A DNA stretch of 64,000 bases. Source: Wenyingzhuangia heitensis (lineage in GTDB: Bacteria > Bacteroidota > Bacteroidia > Flavobacteriales > Flavobacteriaceae). Under the pieces are notes generated by a model. That model was not told where the DNA came from. It did not search any database and saw only the letters and a list, made by a program, of their open reading frames with translations. A program made the translations under genes and the position numbers. Positions within the stretch are counted from its first letter, which is position 1. Each line of letters begins with the position of its first letter. Positions 34,983 through 43,359 of the stretch are shown here, piece after piece. The stretch is taken from assembly GCF_011762155.1 (NCBI RefSeq), contig NZ_JAASQL010000001.1:372001-436000 (forward strand), given 5' to 3'.

Positions 34983-35636
34983 ATGGGAGATTTAAAAAAA
35001 ACAGCTTTGGAAAGCTTTCCTTCTAATAAATTTGAAAGAAAATCTTTAATGTATAATAAGGTTGATGGTGATTTAGCTTTATGGCAAGAGTTTCAATTAG
35101 GAAGTGAAGTTGCATTTGCAAAAATTTATAAAGACAATGTTGATAAGCTGTATGGTTATGGTTTAAAGATTATTTATGATAAAAACACTGTAAAAGATGC
35201 AATTCAAGATCTTTTTATAGATTTGTGGGATACCAAAGAAAAATTATCTGCAGTAAAGTCTATCAAAGCATATTTGTATACGAGTTTAAGAAGAAAGCTC
35301 ATTAAAGAACATACAAAACATAAAAAAAGGTATAGTACCAATAGAGATATTGAATCTATAGAAAATGAATTAGAGTTTGTAGAATTTAGTTTGGTAGAAA
35401 AAAAACTTTTTGATTCTGAAAGAAAATCTTTAAAAGAAGGTTTAGATTCTTTAAAACCTCAGCAAAGAGAAATTATTTATTTAAAATATTACAGTCGTCT
35501 TAGTTATCAGGAAATTATGGAAATTATGTCTTTAGATAAAAAGCAGGCATACAATTTACTATCTAGAACATTAAAATCTTTAAAAGATATTTTACTGTTT
35601 TTTGTTTTGTTTTTTGTTTGCTATATGTTTAGTTAA
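34983..35636 (+). CDS. ECF RNA polymerase sigma factor, module 3
   Basis: 217 residues from the ATG at 34983; an upstream in-frame TTG (34974) and an internal ATG at 35049 are alternatives, and 35049 would match the family length better. Region 2: LWQEFQLGSEVAFAKIYKDNVDKLYGYGLKI and AIQDLFIDLWDTKEKL; region 4: LDSLKPQQREIIYLKYYSRLSYQEIMEIMSLDKKQAYNLLSRTLKSLK (in parts). It closes with a strongly hydrophobic tail (ILLFFVLFFVCYMF). ECF2 and ECF3 resemble each other more than ECF1. It precedes FecR2 by 136 bp and is its likely partner. Confidence 0.88.
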   Translation: MGDLKKTALESFPSNKFERKSLMYNKVDGDLALWQEFQLGSEVAFAKIYKDNVDKLYGYGLKIIYDKNTVKDAIQDLFIDLWDTKEKLSAVKSIKAYLYTSLRRKLIKEHTKHKKRYSTNRDIESIENELEFVEFSLVEKKLFDSERKSLKEGLDSLKPQQREIIYLKYYSRLSYQEIMEIMSLDKKQAYNLLSRTLKSLKDILLFFVLFFVCYMFS

Positions 35637-35690
35637 GTGGCTGTTTTGTTGTGTTTTTAGTGTGTGTATGGGGTTTTAAATGATTTTTTG

Positions 35691-35740
35691 AAAAAAAAAT
35701 CATTTTTTTTATGAGTAAAATATAAAAAAACATCTCTTTG
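35691..35740 (+). promoter_or_regulatory. fecR2 upstream element (A-tract/T-tract plus TTTG box)
   Basis: Nine A (35691-35699), TCA, eight T (35703-35710); 30 nt after the T-run ends is TCTCTTTG at 35733-35740. Same architecture as upstream of fecR1 and fecR3. No -33 TTG is present between the two parts. Confidence 0.55.
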
Positions 35741-35772
35741 TTAATATAGGCACAAAACTATTCCGTTAATAA

Positions 35773-36957
35773 ATGAAGTACAATAACTATTCCATAGAAG
35801 ATTTTGCAAGCGATACTTATTTTCAAATATGGGTATTTGAGGGTGATTTAATGGCTAATAAGTTTTGGTCAGATTGGATGGTGAGTCATCCAGAGAAAAA
35901 AGAAATAATTGCAGATGCTCGTAAGTTAGTTTTACTAATGGGACATGATGAAGATAAACTATCAAAAGAAGATTTTGATAAAATGTGGAAGTATATTGTT
36001 TTGCAAAGGGATCTTAAAAAAGTAGAGCCTAAAAATCATAAATCTTTTTTATTAAAAATAGCAGCTGTATTTGTAGGGCTTTTTACATTAAGCTACGCGG
36101 TTTATTACTTTAAGCCTTTTCTAAATAAAGAACAACTAGTTGCAAATGTTGATACAGAGGCTAGAATAACTTTAGAGTTAGAAGATGGTAGTGTTGTGTA
36201 TTTAGATGAAATGAATTCTGAAACAATAAATAATAAAACGAAGGCTATTGCGAGCAATAGTAATAGTTTGTCTTATAAGAGTACTAAAAATAATGAGGTA
36301 GAAAAATTGGTTTACAATAAAATTACAGTACCCTACGGAAAAAAATTTGAGTTAGAATTGTCGGATGGTTCTCGTGTTACTTTAAATGCAGGAACTCAAC
36401 TAAAATATCCAATTCGATTTTTAAAAGATCAACCTAGAAATGTGTATTTAGAAGGAGAAGCTTTTTTTGAAGTGGCTAAAGACAAAAAAAATGCTTTTAC
36501 CGTTGTTACTGATAAAATGAATACACGAGTATATGGAACTAAGTTTAATGTTTCCTGTTATAAAAATGAAAATAAAATAGCTACAGTTTTGGTAGAAGGT
36601 AGCGTGGGTGTTTATAAAAAAAATGGAGGGGATAAAAACAAGCCTCTTCTTATTAAACCGGGCTACAAAGCTTTGTATAGTGAAAAAAATATAGAAGTTA
36701 CCAAGGTTGATATTTCTAAATATATTGCATGGACTCACAATGAAATGGTCTTTTTAAATGATTCTTTTGATGTTATTATAAAAAGATTAGAAAGAAAATA
36801 CAATGTTAAAATTCAAAATGAATACAGTCTTTTAAGTGCAAAAAAATTCACAGGAGTTTTTAAAGATGAATCGTTAGAATCAATATTAAAAATATTTAAA
36901 GAGCACACACCATTTAATTATAAAGTAGAAAAAAATACAGTAACAATAACTAAGTAA
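35773..36957 (+). CDS. FecR-family anti-sigma factor, module 2
   Basis: 394 residues. The N-terminal cytoplasmic part carries the FecR_N-like pattern (SIEDFASDTYFQIWV, FWSDWMVSHPEKKEII). A membrane helix lies at about 97-115 (LLKIAAVFVGLFTLSYAVYYF). The FecR domain has VPYGKKFELELSDGSRVTLNAGTQLKYP, VYLEGEAFFEVAKD, VYGTKFNVSCY and VEGSVGVYKK (in parts), and the C-terminal segment has FDVIIKRLERKYNVKI. It should control ECF3 and read the STN domain of SusC2. The gap to susC2 holds the second hairpin. Confidence 0.92.
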   Translation: MKYNNYSIEDFASDTYFQIWVFEGDLMANKFWSDWMVSHPEKKEIIADARKLVLLMGHDEDKLSKEDFDKMWKYIVLQRDLKKVEPKNHKSFLLKIAAVFVGLFTLSYAVYYFKPFLNKEQLVANVDTEARITLELEDGSVVYLDEMNSETINNKTKAIASNSNSLSYKSTKNNEVEKLVYNKITVPYGKKFELELSDGSRVTLNAGTQLKYPIRFLKDQPRNVYLEGEAFFEVAKDKKNAFTVVTDKMNTRVYGTKFNVSCYKNENKIATVLVEGSVGVYKKNGGDKNKPLLIKPGYKALYSEKNIEVTKVDISKYIAWTHNEMVFLNDSFDVIIKRLERKYNVKIQNEYSLLSAKKFTGVFKDESLESILKIFKEHTPFNYKVEKNTVTITK

Positions 36958-37010
36958 ATTATTAACTAATTAAATATTAAAGTAATAAATGAGTCCGTAA
37001 AAAATAAAGA

Positions 37011-37038
37011 ATCGAAAGGTGCTCGAACACCTTTCGAT
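37011..37038 (+). promoter_or_regulatory. fecR2-susC2 intergenic hairpin
   Basis: A perfect 11-bp stem (37011-37021 with 37028-37038, arm ATCGAAAGGTG) with the 6-nt loop CTCGAA and no following T-run. The tip GTGCTCGAACAC contains TGCNNGNACA. It ends 47 nt before the susC2 ATG. Confidence 0.78.
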
Positions 37039-37085
37039 AGAAAAAAGATTTAAGTCCGATTAATAAACAAAAATCATTCAAAATT

Positions 37086-40000
37086 ATGAAAAAAAAATAC
37101 AATTTAAGAGGGCATTGTCATGCCTTTTTAAAATTCGATTTGAAAATGAAATTCTCCCTTCTTTTTTTATTAATAACCATATTTCAAATACAAGCAAAAA
37201 CAAGTTACTCTCAAGGTAAAAAAATTACTATTGAAGAAAAATCAGCAACTATTTTACAAGTAATAAAAAAAATAGAAAAGACAACTGATTACAACTTTTT
37301 TTATAGTAAAGAAGAGATTGATATGGCTAGTAAAGTAACCATATTCGCTTATGATGAAGCTATTGAAAAGGTTTTAAGTAAAGTTTTTTTAAATACGGAG
37401 ATCAATTTTAAAGTTTTAGAAAAACAAATTGTTCTGACAAAAAAGAAATTGATAAAAAACGTCTTAGCCCAAGAAATAAGTATAAAAGGAAATGTAACTG
37501 ATGAGTTTGGAATGCCTGTACCAGGAGCCAATGTAGTTGTAAAAGGTACAACTAAAGGGACTATTACAGATTTTGATGGGAACTTTCAGTTAACCATAAG
37601 CGATACTAATGCAATATTGGTTTTTTCTTATGTAGGTTATAAAGACAAAGAAGTAGCTGTAAATAATCAAACAGTTGTAAATGTTGTCTTACAACAAGAT
37701 GTTAGTGAGCTAGAGTCTGTGGTATTGGTAGGATACGGAAAAGAAAGTAGAAATGAGGTAACAGGAGCCGTAATGAGTATAAAATCGGATGATGTTGTAA
37801 CACAAGGAACAAATACAATTACAAGATCTTTACAGGGTAAAGTAGCTGGTGTGCAAGTAGAGTCTGCTGGAGGAAATCCTGGGTCTGGGATGAGAATTTT
37901 AATTAGAGGAACGGGTTCTTTAGGTAATAATGATCCATTGTACATTGTAGATGGAGTACAGGTTTCAGATATTAATAATATTGCTCCTACAGACATTGCT
38001 TCTATGAATATTTTGAAAGATGCATCTGCAGCAGCAATTTATGGGTCTAGAGCAGCAAATGGAGTCGTTATAATTACAACAAAATCAGGAAAAAAAGGAG
38101 AAACTAAAATTAATCTAACGGCTTATACAGGGGTTCAAAAAGTAACTAAAAAATTAGATGTTTTAAATGCTGAACAGTGGGCTAATGTTAACAACTTAGC
38201 GCACACAAACGCTGGCTTAGCTACACTAAATTTAGCACAAAATCCTAATAGTTTAGGAAAAGGTACAGATTGGCAGAATGAAATTTATAGAATAGCACCA
38301 ACTCAAAATTATAGTTTAAATATAAGTGGAGGAGGTGAAAACTACAATTATAGTTTGTCAGGAAGTTATTTAACACAAAAAGGAATTGTAATTAATACAG
38401 ATTACAATAGAGCAAATTTAAGGTTTAAATCAGAAGTCACAAAAGGAAGGTTTAAGATTGGAGAAACTGTTATAATTTCTAATGGAAAAACTACAGGTGT
38501 TTTAGATGGTTGGGGACAAGGACAAGGTGGTAATTCAGCAGGATCTGCCGCCAAAATGATTCCAGTATTTAATGTACATGATACAAATGCAATTGGTGGT
38601 TTTGCAGGTGCAGAAGGTCCTGTTGTTACGGTCATAAATCCTGTAGCACAATCAAGCTTGATAAAACCAGAAGAAACTGAAAAAAGAACAGTAATTAATG
38701 CATATTTAGAAGCCTCAATAATAAAAGGATTAACCTATAAGTTTAATGTAGGTTATACAAATGAGAATACTTACAATTACTACTATGTACCACCCTATGA
38801 AATAGGTACGTTCTTTACCAATTTAGATGCAGATTTAAAAGAGACAAGAAATGAAACAAACACTGCATTGTTAGAACATACACTAGCGTACGAAACTAAA
38901 GTAGGAAAAAGTAGCATAAAAGGTTTATTAGGGTACACATATCAAAATACAAAGTTTAGAGGTTTGTTTGGGTCAAAAAGCGGTATGCCAGAAGGAGTAA
39001 AGGTGTTAGATGCAGGAACAACTAATATCCAATCAGGAAGTAATGCGAATGAAAATGTATTAATCTCTTATTTTGGAAGATTAATGTATGCTTATGATAA
39101 TAGATATGTGGTAACGGGTATTTTACGTAGAGATGGTTCTTCAAGATTTGGAAAAAGTAATAGATATGGATATTTTCCATCTTTATCAGGAGCGTGGAAT
39201 ATTTCTAACGAAGACTTTTTTAATAAAAAAGGTGCTTTAAATAGTGCTAAATTTAGAGTGAGTTATGGTGTCTTAGGAAGTCAAAATTTTGCGAATTACA
39301 CATATAGTCCTGTAATTAACTTAAATGCAAATTATGTAATGGGGCAAAATCAACAATTGTGGCCTGGAGCAATTCAAACAGCATTTGCCTCTCCAGATAT
39401 TAAATGGGAAGTATCTAAAACATTAAACTTTGGTACAGATGTTGGCTTCTTTGATAACAAATTAAAAGTAATTGCAGATTATTTTATAAAAAAGAACTCA
39501 GATATTATTCTAAGAGTTCCAATTCCGTTATCAACAGGAGCTAGTGGGAGCAGCCCTTATGTGAATGCGGGTAACATTACAAATAAAGGGGTAGAAATAT
39601 CAGCTTCATTTGCCAATACCGTAAATGATTTCAGTTATGAATTTAATGGATCTATTACAGCTATTAAAAATAGGGTAGATAATTTAGGTACAGGAACACA
39701 GCAAATATTTGGAGGAACAGCAACTATACATGATGCTCAAACAACCATTACGCAAGCAGGAGGTCCTGTAGGTGCTTTTCACCTAATTAAAGAAGAGGGG
39801 CTGTTTCAAACGCAACAAGAAATAGATAACTATACCAAAGATGGGAATTTAATTCAGCCAAATGCAAAACCAGGAGATATTAAATTTCAAGATTATAATA
39901 ACGATGGTAAAATAGACCAAAACGATAGACAGTATTTAGGAAGTCCAACTCCTGATTTTTCTTTTGGTTTTGGTGGGAATTTTGCTTGGAAAGGTTTTGA

Positions 40001-40454
40001 TATGAAATTATATTTTCAAGGAACTCATGGAAATAAAATTTACAATGGTTTAAGACAAGATTTAGAGGGAATGGATGCTGAATATAATTATGCAACATCT
40101 ACTTTAAATGCATGGACTCCTACCAATACAAATACAAGTATGCCAAGGGCAGTCATAAATGATCCTAACAGAAATGACCAAACATCTAGCAGGTTTTTAG
40201 AAGATGGTTCTTATCTAAGATTTAAAACATTTCAATTAGGATATAGCTTTTCCGATTCTGTTTTAAAAAATTTAGGATTGAATAATTTAAGATTGTACGT
40301 AAGTGCCGATAATATTTTTACAATAACTAAATACAAAGGCTTTAATCCAGATTTAGGAGGTACAGGTTCTGTATTGGATAGAGGAGTAGATTTTGGATCG
40401 TTAGCTTATCCATTATCAAGTACTTTTTTAACAGGAGTTCAATTGTCATTTTAA
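37086..40454 (+). CDS. SusC/RagA-type TonB-linked outer membrane transporter, module 2, with STN domain
   Basis: 1122 residues. An N-terminal extension ending FDLKMK precedes the signal helix (FSLLFLLITIFQIQA). STN domain at about 45-95 (SATILQVIKKIEKTTDYNFFY), carboxypeptidase-regulatory domain about 133-215, plug (RSLQGKVAGVQVESAGGNPG, PLYIVDGVQVSDI, ASMNILKDASAAAIYGSRAANGVV) and barrel ending FLTGVQLSF. Its barrel differs clearly from those of SusC1 and SusC3, so the ligand is probably different. The regulatory-like domain is nearly the same as in SusC3. It pairs with SusD2, 15 nt downstream. Confidence 0.95.
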   Translation: MKKKYNLRGHCHAFLKFDLKMKFSLLFLLITIFQIQAKTSYSQGKKITIEEKSATILQVIKKIEKTTDYNFFYSKEEIDMASKVTIFAYDEAIEKVLSKVFLNTEINFKVLEKQIVLTKKKLIKNVLAQEISIKGNVTDEFGMPVPGANVVVKGTTKGTITDFDGNFQLTISDTNAILVFSYVGYKDKEVAVNNQTVVNVVLQQDVSELESVVLVGYGKESRNEVTGAVMSIKSDDVVTQGTNTITRSLQGKVAGVQVESAGGNPGSGMRILIRGTGSLGNNDPLYIVDGVQVSDINNIAPTDIASMNILKDASAAAIYGSRAANGVVIITTKSGKKGETKINLTAYTGVQKVTKKLDVLNAEQWANVNNLAHTNAGLATLNLAQNPNSLGKGTDWQNEIYRIAPTQNYSLNISGGGENYNYSLSGSYLTQKGIVINTDYNRANLRFKSEVTKGRFKIGETVIISNGKTTGVLDGWGQGQGGNSAGSAAKMIPVFNVHDTNAIGGFAGAEGPVVTVINPVAQSSLIKPEETEKRTVINAYLEASIIKGLTYKFNVGYTNENTYNYYYVPPYEIGTFFTNLDADLKETRNETNTALLEHTLAYETKVGKSSIKGLLGYTYQNTKFRGLFGSKSGMPEGVKVLDAGTTNIQSGSNANENVLISYFGRLMYAYDNRYVVTGILRRDGSSRFGKSNRYGYFPSLSGAWNISNEDFFNKKGALNSAKFRVSYGVLGSQNFANYTYSPVINLNANYVMGQNQQLWPGAIQTAFASPDIKWEVSKTLNFGTDVGFFDNKLKVIADYFIKKNSDIILRVPIPLSTGASGSSPYVNAGNITNKGVEISASFANTVNDFSYEFNGSITAIKNRVDNLGTGTQQIFGGTATIHDAQTTITQAGGPVGAFHLIKEEGLFQTQQEIDNYTKDGNLIQPNAKPGDIKFQDYNNDGKIDQNDRQYLGSPTPDFSFGFGGNFAWKGFDMKLYFQGTHGNKIYNGLRQDLEGMDAEYNYATSTLNAWTPTNTNTSMPRAVINDPNRNDQTSSRFLEDGSYLRFKTFQLGYSFSDSVLKNLGLNNLRLYVSADNIFTITKYKGFNPDLGGTGSVLDRGVDFGSLAYPLSSTFLTGVQLSF
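37608..37672 (+). repeat. near-identical DNA block shared with susC3
   Basis: These 65 bases differ from 43891-43955 at three positions, two of them silent. The matching stretch of susC1 is much more divergent. It encodes the core of the carboxypeptidase-regulatory domain. Confidence 0.8.
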
Positions 40455-40469
40455 TTAAAAACCAAATAG

Positions 40470-41969
40470 ATGAAAAATTATATATATATAGTAGCGTTTG
40501 TCATGTTATTAGGGGCATGTACAGATGAATTAGAGCAGATAAATCCAAATGTAATTACACAAGATAATTTTTGGGAAACAGAGGATGACGTTTTATTAGG
40601 GCTAGCAGCTACCTACAAAACTTTTAAAAGTAAAAACACAGGTCTTTATAATAATAATGGAATGCCTATAATGAATGGACGTGGAGATGATTTTTACATC
40701 CGTAATGATGTAGCAGATTTTTATAAGTTATCTACGTTTGTTAATGCTTCAACAAATGCTAAGGTAACTAATACTTTTGAAGGGTTTTATATGGGGGTTT
40801 TTAGGGCGAACCAAATTATAGAGAATATACCTAATATTGAAGGGCTTGATGATTTAGAAAAAAAAACTTATATAGCAGAGGCTAAGTTTTTACGAGCCTT
40901 AAATTATTTTTATTTGGTTATTAACTTTGGAGATGTGGCCATTGTTACTAATTTGCCAACGTCTAAAGATGATTATTTTAAAAAACAAAGTCCAGAGGCC
41001 GAAGTTTGGATTCAAATAGAAAATGATTTTAAAGATGCCAAAGAAGGGTTACCTGTTTCTTATTCTTCGGATTGGTTAGGTAGGGCTACTAAAGGTGCTG
41101 CTATAGGTTTTTTAGGGAAAACATATTTATTTCAAGAAAAATGGGAAGAAGCAGAAAATGAATTTTCAATATTAATAGATGCAAATGGAAATTCAAAAGC
41201 TCCATACGCTTATGATTTATTAGCAGATTATGAACAGAATTTTGAAAAAGAATATGATAACAATATGGAATCATTATTCGAAATTCAATTTCAGAATGTA
41301 GGAGGTACAAATATTGGTCAGAACGAGAATGCAAATGAATCTCAAGGTAGTGTTTCAGGACAATTTTTTGCTCCTGCAGAAGTAGGAGGGTGGTTTGAAG
41401 GTTTTCCTACCAATAAAATGTTTGATGAATTTCAATTGGAAAAAACGGTTACAAATGATTTTGATCCACGAATGTATGCATCTATAATGTGGGATTATCC
41501 TGGAGCAGTTTTTTATAATAAACCATTTTCAGAATTTACTTTGCAATTTGGTTATAGTTCTATGATAAAAAAATATCAAAATTGGCAGGACAGTAATGAA
41601 GGAATTAAAATTTCTGAAATTAATGAAAAAGCTCTACGTTTTTCTGATATCTTGTTAATGCAGGCAGAAGCAGTAACTATGCAGAATAAAGAAAATGAAG
41701 CTTATCCTTATGTGACCAGAGTTAGGGATAGAGCCAATTTAGCACCTTTAGCTGTTGGAAAAACAAAAACAGAAATGATGGAAGAAATTAGACATCAAAG
41801 AATGATTGAGTTTTTTAGAGAAGGACAGCGTTTTTACGATTTAAAAAGATGGGGGCTTTTAGAGCAGGAAATTCTAGACAGTGATAAAGTGGGTAAAGAG
41901 TTTTATAACAGCTCTAAAGAGTATTTTCCTATTCCTCAAAATGAAATTAACACCAATCTTAATTGGTAG
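40470..41969 (+). CDS. SusD/RagB-type surface glycan-binding lipoprotein, module 2
   Basis: 499 residues. Lipobox with C17 (VMLLGAC) followed by the acidic TDELEQ, fitting a surface lipoprotein. SusD features: DDVLLGLAATYKTFKS, KTYIAEAKFLRALNYFYLVINFGDV, GRATKGAAIGFLGKTYLFQEKWEEAENEF and RHQRMIEFFREGQRFYDLKRWG. It differs from SusD1 and SusD3 throughout and also carries the NINPN-type N-terminus common in SusD-like (RagB) proteins. It caps the SusC2 barrel. A terminator with the shared 3' motif follows. Confidence 0.94.
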   Translation: MKNYIYIVAFVMLLGACTDELEQINPNVITQDNFWETEDDVLLGLAATYKTFKSKNTGLYNNNGMPIMNGRGDDFYIRNDVADFYKLSTFVNASTNAKVTNTFEGFYMGVFRANQIIENIPNIEGLDDLEKKTYIAEAKFLRALNYFYLVINFGDVAIVTNLPTSKDDYFKKQSPEAEVWIQIENDFKDAKEGLPVSYSSDWLGRATKGAAIGFLGKTYLFQEKWEEAENEFSILIDANGNSKAPYAYDLLADYEQNFEKEYDNNMESLFEIQFQNVGGTNIGQNENANESQGSVSGQFFAPAEVGGWFEGFPTNKMFDEFQLEKTVTNDFDPRMYASIMWDYPGAVFYNKPFSEFTLQFGYSSMIKKYQNWQDSNEGIKISEINEKALRFSDILLMQAEAVTMQNKENEAYPYVTRVRDRANLAPLAVGKTKTEMMEEIRHQRMIEFFREGQRFYDLKRWGLLEQEILDSDKVGKEFYNSSKEYFPIPQNEINTNLNW

Positions 41970-41982
41970 AATAGAGTAGTAG

Positions 41983-42032
41983 TTTAGTTAGTTTTTACCC
42001 GTTTAGTAATTGTAATTACTAAACGGGTTTTT
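41983..42032 (+). terminator. terminator after susD2, preceded by the TTTAGTTAGTTT motif
   Basis: Stem of about 15 bp (41997-42011 with 42014-42028, core ACCCGTTTAGTAA) and T-run to 42032. TTTAGTTAGTTTTTA at 41983-41997 is identical to the copy after susD1. Confidence 0.9.
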
Positions 42033-42041
42033 CATTATTAT

Positions 42042-42091
42042 AAAAAAAAAGTTATTTTTTTTGTCTATATCACAATAGGTTTGTGCTTTTG
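42042..42091 (+). promoter_or_regulatory. fecR3 upstream element (A-tract/T-tract plus TTTG box)
   Basis: Nine A (42042-42050), GTTA, eight T (42055-42062); 29 nt after the T-run ends is TGCTTTTG at 42084-42091. It starts just after the susD2 terminator, so a second terminator here is unlikely and a promoter role is favoured. Confidence 0.58.
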
Positions 42092-42151
42092 GTATATATA
42101 AGTCATGTTTTGTGTTGTTTTAAATAACATGATATTATTCAAAATATAGAT

Positions 42152-43228
42152 ATGAAAGAGTCAAACAAATATAAAGAACAGCTAATTTCTGAAATAGAAA
42201 AGCAGTTGTTAAAGAAAAGGATTTTTACTTCAATTAGAAGATTAAAAATTAAAAAACAAGTGTATCGTTGGGGCATAGCTGCTTCTGTAGCAGTGTTAAT
42301 AGGAACGGGTTTCTATTTGCAAAATAAAGTGGCAACCGATAATAGCACTCAAAAATTGGCAATACTTTCTAATGCCGAAAATATTCTACCAACAGACAAA
42401 ACAACCTTAATTCTAGAAAAAGGAAAAGATCTTATAATTGATGGTGATAGTAGTTCTATAGCTTATTCTAATACAGGAGAAGAGGTAAGTATTGCCAATC
42501 AAAGAACGGTTGTTCAAGAAAAAACTAAGACAACAAATAAAGAAAAATTAAACACACTTGTAGTTCCTTACGGAAAAAGAACAGAGTTGCTACTTTCTGA
42601 TGGTAGTAAGGTGTGGTTAAACTCAGGGTCTAAACTAATTTATCCTGTACAATTTAACGATGCAAAAAGAGAGGTTTACTTAATCGGAGAAGCTGTTTTT
42701 GATGTAAGTCATGATGCCAATCGTCCGTTTAAAGTATTGTCTAAAAATCAGGAAATAGAAGTTTTAGGAACCGTGTTTAACGTAAGCAGTTACCCAGATG
42801 ATAACATAAACTTTGTGGTGCTTAAAGAAGGAAGTGTAAAAGTATCTCATGAAAATACAGACAAAGGTTTTTTTGCTCCTAAAAAGAAAAGCATGATTAT
42901 AAAACCAGGTACTATGAGTAAAATACATGTACAAACAGGTAAAGTAATTGCTAAAGAGGTAAATGTGCAACAATATTTTGCATGGAAAGAAGGACTGTTA
43001 ATTCTTAAAAAGAACAGACTACACTATATCATAAAAAAACTAGCAAGATATTATAACATCAAAATAGAGTTAGAAGATAAGTTAATTGGTCAAGAAACTT
43101 TTTCGGGAGCTTTAAACTTATCAGATAGTTTAGAAGAGGTTTTAGATATTTTAAATAAAAGTATCAATACGCATTATAAAGTTACAGATACCAATACCAT
43201 AAAATTAATGTTTAACCCAAAAAAATAA
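42152..43228 (+). CDS. FecR-family anti-sigma factor, module 3 (no adjacent sigma gene)
   Basis: 358 residues, shorter at the N-terminus than FecR1 and FecR2: only about 42 residues precede the membrane helix (WGIAASVAVLIGTGFYL, about 43-60). The FecR domain is typical (VVPYGKRTELLLSDGSKVWLNSGSKLIYP, VYLIGEAVFDVSHD, VLGTVFNVSSYPDD, LKEGSVKVSHE), with the C-terminal LHYIIKKLARYYNIKIE segment. No sigma gene lies immediately upstream, where the susD2 terminator is found. It may use the orphan ECF2 or a sigma elsewhere. The short cytoplasmic part raises the question of whether it binds a sigma at all. Confidence 0.9.
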   Translation: MKESNKYKEQLISEIEKQLLKKRIFTSIRRLKIKKQVYRWGIAASVAVLIGTGFYLQNKVATDNSTQKLAILSNAENILPTDKTTLILEKGKDLIIDGDSSSIAYSNTGEEVSIANQRTVVQEKTKTTNKEKLNTLVVPYGKRTELLLSDGSKVWLNSGSKLIYPVQFNDAKREVYLIGEAVFDVSHDANRPFKVLSKNQEIEVLGTVFNVSSYPDDNINFVVLKEGSVKVSHENTDKGFFAPKKKSMIIKPGTMSKIHVQTGKVIAKEVNVQQYFAWKEGLLILKKNRLHYIIKKLARYYNIKIELEDKLIGQETFSGALNLSDSLEEVLDILNKSINTHYKVTDTNTIKLMFNPKK

Positions 43229-43271
43229 AAAATGAAATAAAACGAACTAAAAGTACTAACCAAAAAAAGAA

Positions 43272-43299
43272 TCCAGAAGATGCGGGAACATCCTCTGGA
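43272..43299 (+). promoter_or_regulatory. fecR3-susC3 intergenic hairpin
   Basis: An 11-bp stem with one mismatch (43272-43282 with 43289-43299, outer part TCCAGA), 6-nt loop CGGGAA, no T-run. The tip ATGCGGGAACAT contains TGCNNGNACA. It ends 60 nt before the susC3 ATG at 43360. Confidence 0.75.
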
Positions 43300-43359
43300 A
43301 GTTGAATAGCATATCGTTTATACAACGATAGTATTACTAATTAATTGAAAATTAAAATT

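Noticed and set aside
37667-37996. A 109-residue minus-strand open frame in susC2 and similar ones in susC3
   Set aside because: They are reverse-strand shadows of the conserved plug region, which recurs in both paralogs and so gives look-alike frames.
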